A stretch of 64,000 nucleotides of DNA, taken from contig CP141128.1 in NCBI GenBank assembly GCA_035236585.1, forward strand, positions 35,446,684 through 35,510,683, given 5' to 3'. Positions within the stretch are counted from its first letter, which is position 1, and each line of letters opens with the position of its first letter. The notes under the pieces are model-generated. The model did not search any database. It had not been told where the DNA came from and worked only from the letters and a program-made list of their open reading frames with translations. This stretch comes from Warburgia ugandensis. Lineage: Eukaryota > Streptophyta > Magnoliopsida > Canellales > Canellaceae. Shown here in pieces: positions 23,882 through 35,464 of the stretch. A program made the translations under genes and the position numbers.

Positions 23882-25018
23882 TGTAACACCACTGGATTTT
23901 ATGACAAATTTTTATAATAATAATAATAATAGCATTTGGGATTCCATGAGAAAAAGTTTTATTAATTTGTTTACTAAAACATTTCTTAAAACCTCCAGGT
24001 GTTATTTTCCCTTTCCCAACATCACAATTTTTAACTTAAAACATAATTAACATTTTATGATATTAGACTTAAAACAATACGCATATCAATAAACGTCAAA
24101 ATGCATCGGCGCCTTTATTTTCAATCAAATAAATATCCAAAACACAATATTATTTGGCCTAGGGTCTATCCATCATAACATCCCATATCCAAATGTCCAT
24201 CATATGCATAACATCTTAATTAAATCCATAAAATAAAATTATGCAATCACAAATAAAGTCAAATGGTAGTCCTATTTACTAACTTACGTTACTATCTATA
24301 AATCAAAGTAAGAGGATCTCCCACTGCTATCACGATTTCTCAAGAGTCTTGCCCTTCCTGATGTCGCGCTCGAGATCTAAGGCATTGCAAAACAAAGCAA
24401 TGCCTCAACAAGCTATTGCTTGTGCAGGTACATAGAAAATTAATGTAATAAAATAGAATAACGGTAATGAAAAAATAAAATATCTATCATTTATGACGAT
24501 CAAATCATTATAACTCATGCCGACATAATATCAATTTATCAAGTATGCTAAAACATGCATTCCACGGATTTAAAACATGATATGAATCAATGTAAATGAG
24601 CATACAATAATAATAATGGCACCCTAAGGTAATGGGTCCCACAAGCATCATATAAACAAATATCACTGATCATGAGTACTCATATCCAACCTCTGAGTGT
24701 CGTCACACCCAGGCATATCATCTCATCACCATGCTCATCATGCAAGCACACATAAGAGTATGGGTTGTCATGCTGCAATGGCAACCCTCCATGGGTCTCA
24801 ACCACCGCCGCTCCCCGTTGACACCATAACGGGAGACTTAGCATCCGTCCCCATGGAAAGGCCTGGACCAGTAGTGTGGACTATCCATGTTACCAAACCC
24901 CTACCGAATGCCATCTACCGGCAGGTGTTTATCATATCACAATCTCATCACATCAGAAATCTCGGAGGGTGGGTGGCTGGCCCTCTCCCTCCTACCATGA
25001 CGCCCACCAGGTGAGAGC
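23882..25018 (-). repeat. G: D-family LTR 3' half, minus strand
   Basis: This reads on the minus strand as the last ~1.1 kb of the same LTR type as the D 5' LTR (about 43000-44151). It has the Athila-distinct CTCGAGATC...GGCATTGC hairpin (about 24370-24430), the terminal stem (23884-23900 with 23988-24004) and an end TGTAACACC at 23882 in plus orientation. It has no primer site, so it is a 3' or solo LTR. It interrupts the gag of element C (flanking bases CCCCT at 23877-23881) and is itself cut by the start of element H. Confidence 0.75.
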
Positions 25019-28000
25019 TGTAATAACCCCAATTTTTGTAATTGATTGAGAAAATCAATAAAGTTTGAATTTCAGATATTTCAGGCTGAAATATTAGGGT
25101 TATTTAGAATATACTTTTCATAAAAGTGTAATCAAATAATAAGACATGCAAACCCTTCAAAATGACTGTAAGCACGACAAATTCTGAATTCGGGTGAGAA
25201 ATCCTTAAGTTTCTTCATTTCTTGGACAAAAGGGTAAAATAGTAATTTTACCCAAAAATCAAAATATAAGACACTAAAATTTAGAATGTACTAAGAAATA
25301 CGAATCCAACGCCACTAATTACACTCAAATCCGACATCATGAGAATAAAACCCTAAATTTTATACATAAATGGCAAAATAGTCTTTTTACACCATGTGGG
25401 GCCCACAAGGGACCCAAAAACGAATCTTATGAGAAGCCCACGTGAAGTCATGAGTCAACAAACATCAGCTGGTATTAGGGATGAAAAATGGAGCATGGGG
25501 AAGAAAAAATGGAGCATGGGAGACTTTCATGCCATTTAATAATAAAAAATTAAATATTATAATCATAAAAAAATGACCAAAATGCCTATAAATACAACCC
25601 CAAAAACCCTCCAAAAATGCTCATAAAATCCCATGAAATTTTCTTCACTCTCCCTGAAAAATTAGACCTAGATCCCTCCCCAAAAACCCAAAATTTCCAA
25701 GAGATATCTCTCTTTTCAATTTCTTCTTTTCTTTTTAGATTGGAACAAGAGACCTAAAATCAATTAGGCACTCTGTTCCAGATCTAATTTCATCAATTCC
25801 ACTGTCCAAAACTTCCCACCATATCTATTCTACAAAACTCCCAAAGCAATTTCAAGATCCAACAGTTCAAACAACGAAAATTTGAAAGAAAGGTGGATCT
25901 TGGGCCATATCTTCATCAAAGGGTATTTCTTTTAAATTGGACACATAAACACTACTTTTTATCAAATCAGGTAGGTGGGAATACTTTATATAGATGTTTA
26001 CTACTGCTTTATGTAATTTTTAGTTTACCGTAATTTATTTTGGTAATAAAAAGGTAAAAATAAAGTAAACACCAGAACCCTTAATTTAGGATGATAGAGT
26101 GCCTAGATGAAAATTTTGACTACACCAATAGATCTAGAAGGGTCCAAAACCCCTAGGGTAGAATTTTAACAATGATCGGAGAAGGTTTGGTCCCTCAATT
26201 GAGAAGGGATTGATTGGATGGTCCAAACGAACTGTTCGATCTCCCGATTGGACGAATGACGTCCCGCGCGCGTCCATGGATGCCCCGTGCGGCGCTTCCT
26301 TATTTCATCTCAGTGGAAGCACCCGACAGACCGAACGCGTTCCTTCCAACTAATCTGGGCCGTCCATTCCTTAGGCCCAGATCAAATCCAGGCCCTAGAA
26401 AGGACTGTGAACTTCTAGAGCACATTCTAGAGTCATCTGAACTCCAAATTGAGATCGGAAAGAAGCTATCAAAAGCTTGAAACCTCTATTTTCTGATGAA
26501 ATGATAAAATCTAGAAATTATGTAATAAAACTTTCTGTATTAAAGAAATAAGTTTCCAATTACCTAGATCTTCAGGATCTGAGATGATCAGATCTTGGAA
26601 ATATATTTTACTACTGATATACTATTGAAATAAAGTGATATGTATGGTCTATTTGGACATATATGAGATATATGAAGGGATCTACCCATTATAGTAGAAA
26701 AACCCTAAAAATACAAAGGGACCCACTTGATCAATGAGATTAAAGTGTGATCAGATCCTTGGGATGGATAAAATGAATGTTGATATAATGAAATCCAAGA
26801 AATCATGGATGGATTATGACAAAAATGGATCAATATGATCTTTAGACCTTAATAAAGAAAATCCCCTGAATATAACTAATACCCTTAATCAAAGGAAAAG
26901 ATCTAAGATCTAATGGTTGGATCATAAGTAAAGGTTTCTAAAAATGTTAATGTAATTAGTTTCAGTTTATATAATAGCATTTTAAATATGATTATGTTAT
27001 AAAGCATGCTAGTATAACATTTAGACTTTAGCATGATGTGTGATTTCATTGTTGCTAGATTTAATTATCTTAGGGGTACTTTAGTATGATTTCATGCCAT
27101 TCTAACTTAGGACAATGCTAGAATTTCATATAAGTTTATACTATAGCATGAGATTATACCTTAAATCCATGATAGTTTAAATTGAGTTATTAAGGTATAT
27201 TAGTTTGAAATCATGTTAGAGTAATTTTAAGTACCTTGCCCCATTATCATTAAGTATTAAATTATGTAGTTTTATGCTTTGAATTTATAATTCATTTATG
27301 GTTAAAGGTTATTAGTAGATCTACTTGTTATGAGATAAAGAGCATAAAACATCAAAAATGTAATCTAAGGAGAAAGTAGAGTTTCATGACACAAATAAGA
27401 ATGGAGTACTTTGGACTTAATTAGTAAGGGCTATAGTTAGTAGGACAATATAAGGATCATCAAATCCTTGGCCCAAACTAGGAGAAGAATATTAAACCCC
27501 ATGAATGACATTATAAATATTCATGTACTTAATTAAAATCCATTAGAAAGAGTATTTAGGGTAAACATGCTTATAGGAACCTTATGAAAGATTGAGCTAT
27601 GGTCATTCTAGTGAATGATGAACATAGTGGTTAAAGGGGTTATCTAATAGAGCCTCGCTCTTCCCCTACCTTCCGTTGATGTTTGTGAGGTCTAAACGCC
27701 TCCTTATATGAGGATTGAAGTAACCACTTTGTGTTCACCCATTCAGCAAGCCTTAGCCAATTGGAAATAAGAGGAGCAGTCTAGATTTAGGCTTGAATAA
27801 GTTACCTTCAACCAGCACATTAACTGGTTGAATAATAATAATAAGAGCATAAAGGGTTAGTAAATTACCTAACCCTAATAAAAACAGTAAGTAAGATAAG
27901 GATAATCAAACAAGATCCATTAGATTTTGGATGATCAAGAACAATAAGAATAAGAATACTATATTGTATTAGTATGCATGTTTATTAATATGCTTGTTAT

Positions 28001-29037
28001 AGTTCATTAGATTAGATAATCCAAACCCTTGATCAAAGATGATTCAAGGAAGAAAACCAAGATCATCCTCCATAGGGATGATCCAATAACTGAACTTAGA
28101 TCAAAGAAGAACTAGATGATAGAAGATCTAGGACCTTGATCTTTATCAACAGGTGTAGATTGTAAATCAATGGATCTATGAAAGATCAAGATCAAGGAGA
28201 TGGACACACAAAGACTTAGAGATAGAAAAATACTTATATATGAATGATCTAAAGATCATTCTAAACATTAGATCACATTAGATCTAGTGATCAATAGGAT
28301 TGTTCAAATTTATATATTGATAATATGTACGGATGTACAGATTACATACATCAGTTAGGATCATGGAAGATTTGGGAAGAGAGATCACTCCTTAAAGGTA
28401 GGAGGATTTGATGAATGCATTTACATGAGATATACATGATTGTACTCATGATCTTATGTTGACAAGAGTAATGTTAATACATGTATTAAATCTCTTGGAA
28501 ACCTTATGATCCAACCAAACACATAAAATATGGTTAAGGACTAAACTATAAGTGAATAGGGAACTAAAAAATATTTCAGCCCTAAGTAAACAGACATATG
28601 GTCTGACATATATGAAATCTATTTTGCATACAAGCTTGGAGGCTTGTGAGTTTGTTTTAATAGGCATAAGCCTAAGGTAATACTATTGCCAGAGGAGTTA
28701 TGAGTGTTTGGCCACCTGCTCCTTGAAATTTGATGATATGATATTACCTTGCCCAAAGAGAGGCTAAAAGTTGGGTGGTGGCAATTATAGGAAGTCCACC
28801 ACTGTGAAAGTCTTGCCCCCCCATACTGGCAGTGACATAATATTTTCCACCGTGGTATCAGTGGTGAACAAGGCAGTTATCTGAGTGTGCTAGTACGGAT
28901 CAGACTGCAGCATAGCAACCTTTCTGATTATTTTGCACTATGATGCGTATGAGAATAGGCATAGTGAAATGTCTTATGTTGTAGCGTAATGAAATGCAAG
29001 GTAATTGTATATTACCAATATTTTCCAAGAAGGGAAA
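25019..29037 (+). repeat. Element H LTR, first segment
   Basis: Contains the TATA-like box TATAAATA (25587-25594), the GGAAC...GTTCC leader hairpin (about 25743-25780), the donor-like CAG/GTAGGT site (25968-25976), a CpG-rich block (26215-26400) and the GATC-rich palindromic stretch (27880-28330). It has no coding sequence. The 88-residue open frame in the CpG-rich block is probably chance. Confidence 0.85.
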
Positions 29038-30871
29038 TGTAATGACTCCAATTTTGTACTATTGAAATTCCAAGTTTAGCAATGAAAAGTTCAATTTTAA
29101 AGAAAAGGGCATTTTGGTCATTTCACTAGTCACCTTGACTAAACCCAGGAATTTGGTACTAAAAGTGGTTCCATTAGATGCATCTCAGAAAAAGGAATCC
29201 AACGAGACCAAAATCACCCAAAACGGAGTTAAAATGAGCAAGATATGGCCCTTTGAAGTTCAGGGGCAAAATTGTAAATTTCACAAAAAGACTTAACCTG
29301 AAAAACACAGGTGCCCGTTTTGATACGGGCACCCCGTCGTCTTCAACCTCCTAAAGGTTTCTGGAACGGCGGTGTTTCAAGAAGAAACCACCACCATTCT
29401 AGAGGATTCCCCACCGCCATTCAAAGGCAGTTAGAACCCCTCTAGAACCCTCTTTAAAAGCTCTATAAATAGAGCTCTTGGGTGCCTCTAATGGCAGCCC
29501 AAAACCTTGGAGAAAACCCATCGCGGAGCAGTGACCAAGAGGGAAAAACGTGGAGAGAAAACCACCCACGAAGCAGGTATGCTCAAAAACTCCCCAAACC
29601 CATCTCACCCATAGTCTTAGGCTCAATTCCCCTAAGTTTTTGCATGAAAAACCATGCAAAACAGAGCCTAGGAGCGCCACAAAGGACCCTGGGACATCCC
29701 CAGGGCCGCATTGGTTCGACAGGGTCGAACCAGGGTGACCTGAGGACGACCCAGGTCACTAACAGGCGGGACGATCCAATAGGAACGTCCCACGTCGACT
29801 CAAGTCGACGCTTGTTTGAAAAACCAAACGGGCGCGTACCTGGACGCGCCCGCTGAGGCGCGGGCCGCAGACGCGCAGCGCGCTAGCGTGCGTTGTTTTT
29901 TTGGTTACTTAAGGATGCTGGGCGCACGTCGCAGACGTGCAGCGCCCTAGCATTCCTCCTTTTTTTGTCTTTAAGACTCTATGTACATACAATATTAAAA
30001 CGCTTATAACTTGAGATCTAGAGCTCCGATTGAGGCGTCGCAAAAGGCGTTGTGTCCGTATCGACGATGTGGACACATACAAATCATAAAATCCCCAATC
30101 AAGGCTCAATCAAAGGAGGGCATGACCCTTAGAATAGGATGGTGGTGCGTGACCGCTAGAACTTTGGAAAACTAAGAATACCAAGGCCTAATTAGGACCT
30201 TAGGACACCCATAGGCATAGAGATGCACCCCTAATGCCTAAGTAATATGACCCAACTGTTCTAAACCCATCAAAGATAGGTTAAACTAACCTTGAGTCCC
30301 CAAACCATGTTCAGGAACGTACGAGGACAAGAGGGTTAACGCGACTTAGTCAGGTAGGTGCTCTATCACTATTAGATTCTTTTAAAAGAACTATTGTTAT
30401 TTGAGAACATATGTTTATTCAAACATACGCATGTTTTGAATGAATGAGCACATGATTTTAAAACATCTCATGCATTTATAAAACTAGTAGTGATAGGCCC
30501 TACTGAGTATATTATATACTCACCCAATCCTCAACATTTTTCAGATACAAAGTAAATACCTAAGGGCAAGGGACGTTTGTACTAGGAGACACAGGCTAAG
30601 TACAAGTAAGTAAACCCCTATCTTATCTTTCAATGTTACTTGATTGTAGTTACTCTCTAATAGCTGGGGCTGTGACTAACACTTTCTTGGGAACATTATT
30701 GATTTAAAACTTTGCCATGACTAAATAGATTGAGAATTTGTTTTCACACTCGGGGTTTTTATGAAAGGTTGTTTTCCAAATGAAAAAGAATTTCATGCAT
30801 TTCATATTTATAAAACAAGAGATCTCGCCTTTTTATCAACATTGCATCATATAAAAACCCGGGTCGTGACA
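29038..30871 (+). repeat. 5' LTR of element F (1.83 kb)
   Basis: Starts TGTAATGACTCC and ends GGTCGTGACA before the primer site. It has a TATA box inside an 18-bp palindrome (29459-29476), a CpG-rich block (about 29700-29950), a donor-like CAG/GTAGGT (30351-30359), a palindromic GAGTATA...TATACTC hairpin (30505-30521) and a terminal stem (30745-30761 with 30852-30868). Confidence 0.92.
29459..29476 (+). promoter_or_regulatory. TATA box in a perfect 18-bp palindrome (F 5' LTR)
   Basis: AGCTCTATAAATAGAGCT is a perfect inverted repeat centred on TATAAATA. The same sequence occurs at 35888-35905 in the 3' LTR. It is the likely core promoter of F, about 425 bp into the LTR. Confidence 0.75.
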
Positions 30872-30873
30872 GT

Positions 30874-30885
30874 TGGTATCAGAGC
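30874..30885 (+). other. Primer-binding site of element F
   Basis: TGGTATCAGAGC, an initiator tRNA-Met match, 2 bases after the LTR end. Confidence 0.92.
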
Positions 30886-31011
30886 CCGGTTTAACGTTAC
30901 TCACAGCCCAGTTATGAGGAGAATAACTTATAATCAAGTTTCATCCATGAAAGATAAAGGGGTAATAGGATAACACAAACTAAGATTTGGTGAATTGCCT
31001 TGTGATTACAG

Positions 31012-31965
31012 ATGCCTAGAAAGAAGGGAAGCAAGGCTCTAAGACTTGAAGCCCCACCAGTGGACTCCACTGGGTCGGGCAACGAGATGGCTAAGTTATT
31101 TCAGCAATTCTTACAGAACATGGGACAATACATGAATAGTCATAGCCAACCTCCTACCCCCCGAGATCCTTCCCCTGATAAAACAATAGACAGGACTGAG
31201 GTTCAGTTAGAAAGGTTTCAGAAACTAGTTCCCTCATTCACAGGAGAAGATGAAGCATCCACAGCTGAAAAATGGTTAATTGATATTGAAAAGATATTTA
31301 AGGCCATGAACATAGTTGAAGAAAGAAAAGTACCCATGGCCACATTTGTGTTTAGAGGAGAGGCTACCTTTTGGTGGGAAACAGCAGAAAGAACTTATTT
31401 TGATCAGCAAGAAACAATAGGATGGGAAGAGTTTAAAAAGGTCTTTAATGACAAATATTATCCTAAACATATAAGGAAACAGAAGGAAAAGGAATTTATG
31501 GACTTAGAACAAGGAAATATGACCGTTCAACGGTATGAAAGTAAATTCATCAGCCTCTGAAGATTTGCACCCCGTGCTTGTGCTGATGAAGAAGATGCGG
31601 CTGAAAGATTTGTAGACGGACTCAACCCAGGACTCAGGAACAGATTTCTAGGTTTCCAACCTTCCACAGTAGCCAAAGCAGTAGAGATGGCCTCCCTATA
31701 TGAAAAAGATTATCAAAGGAACCAGGCAATAAGAGAAACTAAGAACATCAACACTATGAAGAACAAAGGAAAGAGACCCTTTTAGTCATCTGGACCTAGG
31801 CCACCGTTCAAGAAGCCGTTTGAAAACAAAGAAAGAAGACCAGACTGGAAGGTATGCCCTAGGTGTAACAGAAACCATCCAGGCAAACCATGTCCCACTT
31901 CCAACATCACTTGCTATAGTTGTGGAGAATTAGGACATTTTTCTAGCAACTGTCCAAAAAGGAAA
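31012..31965 (+). pseudogene. Element F gag
   Basis: The start opens MPRKKGSKALRLE about 125 bp after the primer site. The retrotransposon gag (capsid) domain is recognised from EKWLIDIEKIFKAM, ATFWWE, WEEFKKVFNDKYYP and KEKEFMDLEQGNMTV. A cysteine-rich [14 protein letters not shown] segment is followed by a canonical CCHC zinc knuckle, [14 protein letters not shown] (31912-31953), which would bind the element's RNA in the particle. Protease follows directly. The whole is a fossil with at least one break. Confidence 0.88.
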
Positions 31966-32470
31966 GTGCAAGAGCGTAAAGAAGATCAAGTTCCAAAAAG
32001 CCAAGGACGTGTCTTTGCCCTGACTTCCAGCCAAGCCCAAGCACCAAACGCAGTCGTTGAAGGTATTCTTTCTATCTATGATACACCTGCAAAAGTTCTA
32101 TTTGATACAGGCTCCACTCATTCTTTCATATCCCGGGAATTTGCATCATCCTTAGACATGATACCACAGGACCTAGACTTCACTCTAGAAGTCATGACTC
32201 CTATAGGCCAGGCACTCCCCACTTATTCTTATCTCCAGGATGTCCCCATATTGATTAAGGACCATTTGTTACATGCCAACCTTGTCCACTTAGATATGAA
32301 TGACTTTGATATCATCCTAGGTATGGACTGGCTAGCCTTTCATCAAGCCTTTGTTGATTGTCGTCAGAAGCGTGTCACTTTTACCCTACCTAATAGAGAT
32401 ACTTTCACCCTCCAAGGAAGAAAGGATTATTCTGGAGCGTGTGTTATCTCTGCCATGAAAGCAGTTAAAC
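31966..32470 (+). pseudogene. Element F aspartic protease
   Basis: Retropepsin-like domain with the active-site box [13 protein letters not shown] (Asp at about 32104) and the closing [11 protein letters not shown] (about 32310-32345). It lies within an open stretch that runs on into RT, as part of the gag-pol polyprotein. It would cleave that polyprotein in the particle. Confidence 0.9.
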
Positions 32471-32549
32471 ACATTGCTCAAGGATGCCCCTTCTTCTTAG
32501 CCAAGATAGAATCCGTCAAGAATCCCCAACCAAAGCTTGAGAATGTCGA

Positions 32550-33390
32550 GGTTGTTCAAGAACTCCCTGATGTATTCCCTGAGGACTTACAAGGTCTACC
32601 TCCACCGAGGGAAATTGAGTTCATCATTGACCTTATACCCGGTACTTCCCCCATTTCCAAAGCTCCTTACCGAATGGCTCCTGCAGAACTAAGAGAACTG
32701 AAGACCCAGTTACAGGAACTACTTGACAAAGGGTTCAGACGACCTAGTGTGTCTCCGTGGGGAGCTCCAGTCCTTTTTGTTAAGAAAAAGGATGGCTCGA
32801 TGAGATTGTGCGTAGACTATCGAATGCTGAATAGGGTCACCATTAAAAATAAGTACCCTCTTCCCCGAATTGATGATCTTTTTTATCAACTTCAGTCAGC
32901 TAGAGTCTTCTCTAAGATTGATCTACGATCAAGGTACCATCAACTTCGAGTTAGAGAAGAAGATATCCCCAAGACAGCCTTCAGGACTCGATACGGCCAT
33001 TATGAATTCAGAGTGATGTCCTTTGGTTTGACTAATGCTCCAGCTGCATTTATGGATCTCATGAATAGGGTGTTCAAGGAGTACTTAGATAAATTCATCA
33101 TAGTGTTTGTGGATGATATCTTAATATATTCTGAAACTCCTGAAGACGATATGGAACATCTAAGGATAACATTAAGCACCCTACGAGCACACAAGCTATA
33201 TGCAAAATTCAGTAAATGTGAATTTTGGCTGGAAAAGGTTAATTTCTTAGGACACATTATATCTCAAGATGGCATAGCAGTTGACCCTACTAAGGTTGAA
33301 TCAGTCTGAATCGGGAAAGACCTAAGACAGTCACAGAAATAAGAAGCTTCTTAGGACTTGCTGGATATTACAGAAGATTCATCGAAGGTT
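32550..33390 (+). pseudogene. Element F reverse transcriptase
   Basis: Complete set of RT motifs: [72 protein letters not shown], the catalytic FVDD (33106-33117) and [17 protein letters not shown]. The sequence is typical of the plant chromovirus Tekay/Del lineage. It would copy the element's RNA into cDNA. Most of it is open; the unit as a whole is a fossil. Confidence 0.92.
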
Positions 33391-33398
33391 TTTCACAA

Positions 33399-33890
33399 AT
33401 GGCTTTACCTCAAACTAAGCTGACCAGGAAAGACACAAGATTTGAATGGACTGATAAATGTGAGGAAAGCTTCCAAGAACTAAAAAGAAGGTTGACTACC
33501 ACACCTGTCCTTACCTTACCTTCAGGAAGTGGCGGATTTGAGATATATAGCGATGCCTCGCAACAAGGGCTAGGCTACGTACTTATGCAACATGGGAAGG
33601 TGATCGCTTATGCTTCTCGACAACTCAAGAAGCATGAAGTCAATTACCCAACCCATGACTTGGAATTAGCAGTCATAGTCATTGCCTTGCGAATATGGAG
33701 ACATTATTTATATGGGGAAAAGTCTGAAGTTTTTACAGATCACAAGAGTCTTAAATATATCTTTTCCCAACAAGACTTAAACATGCGACAAAGAAGATAG
33801 ATGGAATACTTAAAAGACTATGACTTCTCCATTCATTATCACCCTGGAAAAGCTAATGCGGTAGCTGATGCATTAAGCAGAAAAACCCAA
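33399..33890 (+). pseudogene. Element F RNase H
   Basis: RNase H domain recognised from [69 protein letters not shown] and NAVADALSRK. It follows RT in the normal order. Confidence 0.9.
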
Positions 33891-35415
33891 GGGATGTGTG
33901 CAAGTTTATTAACCAAGAACTGGAAGCTACTACAAGAAGTAATCACATGGAAACCAGACATAAGTAAGCACAAGATCATTATGGCAGGTCTAACAATAAA
34001 ATCGGCTGTTAATGAAAAAGTTAAGCAAGAATAGAAAGGATATCCAGATATACAAGCTTCCATAGGAAAACCAGGATTTACAAAAAAGGAAGATGGTAGC
34101 ATTTACATGCAAGGAAGATTAGTGGTACCAACTAATGAAGAGTTAAGACAAGAAATTTTAAAAGAGGCTCATCGGTCCAAGTATACAATACACCCAGGAG
34201 GGACTAAGATGTATCAGGACTTAAAGAAACAATATTGGTGGGATGGTATGAAAAGAGACATAGGGGAATTTGTGGCAACGTGTTTAACATGTCAACAAGT
34301 AAAGGCTGAACATCAAAGACCTGCGGGATTCTTACAACCTCTTGAGTTACCCGAATGGAAATGGGACCACATCACAATGGACTTCATCGTAGGGCTGCCC
34401 AAGACCTCTAAGGGTCATGACATGATTTGGGTGATTGTTGATAGATTAACTAAGACAGCCCATTTCCTTCCCATACGTCATACCCAATCCACTGACAGCC
34501 TATCTCAGCTATACATCAAAGAGATAGTAAGTCTACATGGTATACCCCTTAGTATCACTTCAGATAGGGATAGCCGCTTCACTTCGCAACTCTGGAAGTC
34601 TGTCCAAAAATCTTTAGGATCTTCCTTGAACTATAGCACAGCCTTCCATCCACGAGCCAGATGGACAGTCAGAGCGCACAATCCAGATAGTCGAAGATAT
34701 GTTACGGACTTGTGCCCTTGATTGGAAGCAGAGTTGGGATGAAAACCTACCACTAGTCGAGTTTGCGTACAACAATAGCTTTCAGTCAAGCATTGGCATG
34801 GCTCCATACGAAGCACTCTATGGGAGACCCTGTCGATCACCCACCAGTTGGAGTGAAGTTGGAGAATCCAGGGTGCTCCAGTCCGAGCTGGTAGAGCAAT
34901 GTGCCGAGAAGGTCAGACTCATAAGAAGCCGCCTCCTCACAGCTCAAAGCCGCCAAAAGAGGTGTGCTGATCGAAGGAGGAGACCATTGGAATTCGACAT
35001 AGGAGAGCACGTTTTCCTAAAAATATCTCCCACTAAAGGAGTTATGAGGTTCGGTATCAAAGGCAAGCTTAGTCCGCGTTACATAGGACCTTTCAAAATC
35101 CTGGAGAAAGTGGGAAAAGTGGCCTACAGGATCGCGCTAGCCCCTCAGCTATCCGAAGTGCATAACGTATTTCATGTGTCTATGCTAAGGAGGTACGTGC
35201 CTGACCCCGCTCATGTCATCGACCAGGTACCCATAGAGATGACGGAGGATCTCAGATTAGAGACAAGACCAGTTGAGATTCGAGATCGTAAGAATAAGAA
35301 GCTGCGGAACAAGGACATACCCTTAGTCAAAGTTTTGTGGAGAAATGCGCACATGGAAGAAGAAACTTGGGAACCGGAGTCAGAAATGCGAGAAAAGTAC
35401 CCCGAGATCTTTTGA
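33891..35415 (+). pseudogene. Element F integrase with C-terminal chromodomain
   Basis: The zinc-binding N-terminal part includes HRSKYTIHPGGTKMYQDL and [12 protein letters not shown] (34170-34320). The catalytic core carries WKWDHITMDFIVGLPKT with the first acidic residue and SITSDRDSRFTS with the second. The downstream part has PYEALYGRPCRSP, GPFKILEKVGKVAYRIALAP and [17 protein letters not shown]. The end (about 35280-35415, IPLVKVLWRN...EEETWEPESEMREKYPEIF) is the chromodomain that defines chromoviruses and is thought to guide insertion into heterochromatin. Fossil with breaks. Confidence 0.9.
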
Positions 35416-35435
35416 CTGTATATAGTAGAATTTTG

Positions 35436-35464
35436 GGGGCAAAATTCCCCTAAGGGGGTAAGAA
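35436..35464 (+). other. Polypurine tract of element F
   Basis: AAGGGGGTAAGAA directly precedes the 3' LTR; a second G run lies some 20 bp upstream. Plus-strand primer site. Confidence 0.75.

Noticed and set aside
29482-29856. A 124-residue open frame in both F LTRs (also 35910-36284)
   Set aside because: It starts just after the TATA palindrome, so a short leader ORF is possible, but it runs into the CpG-rich block, has no recognisable domain, and is duplicated simply because the LTRs are copies. It could be revisited if translation data exist.
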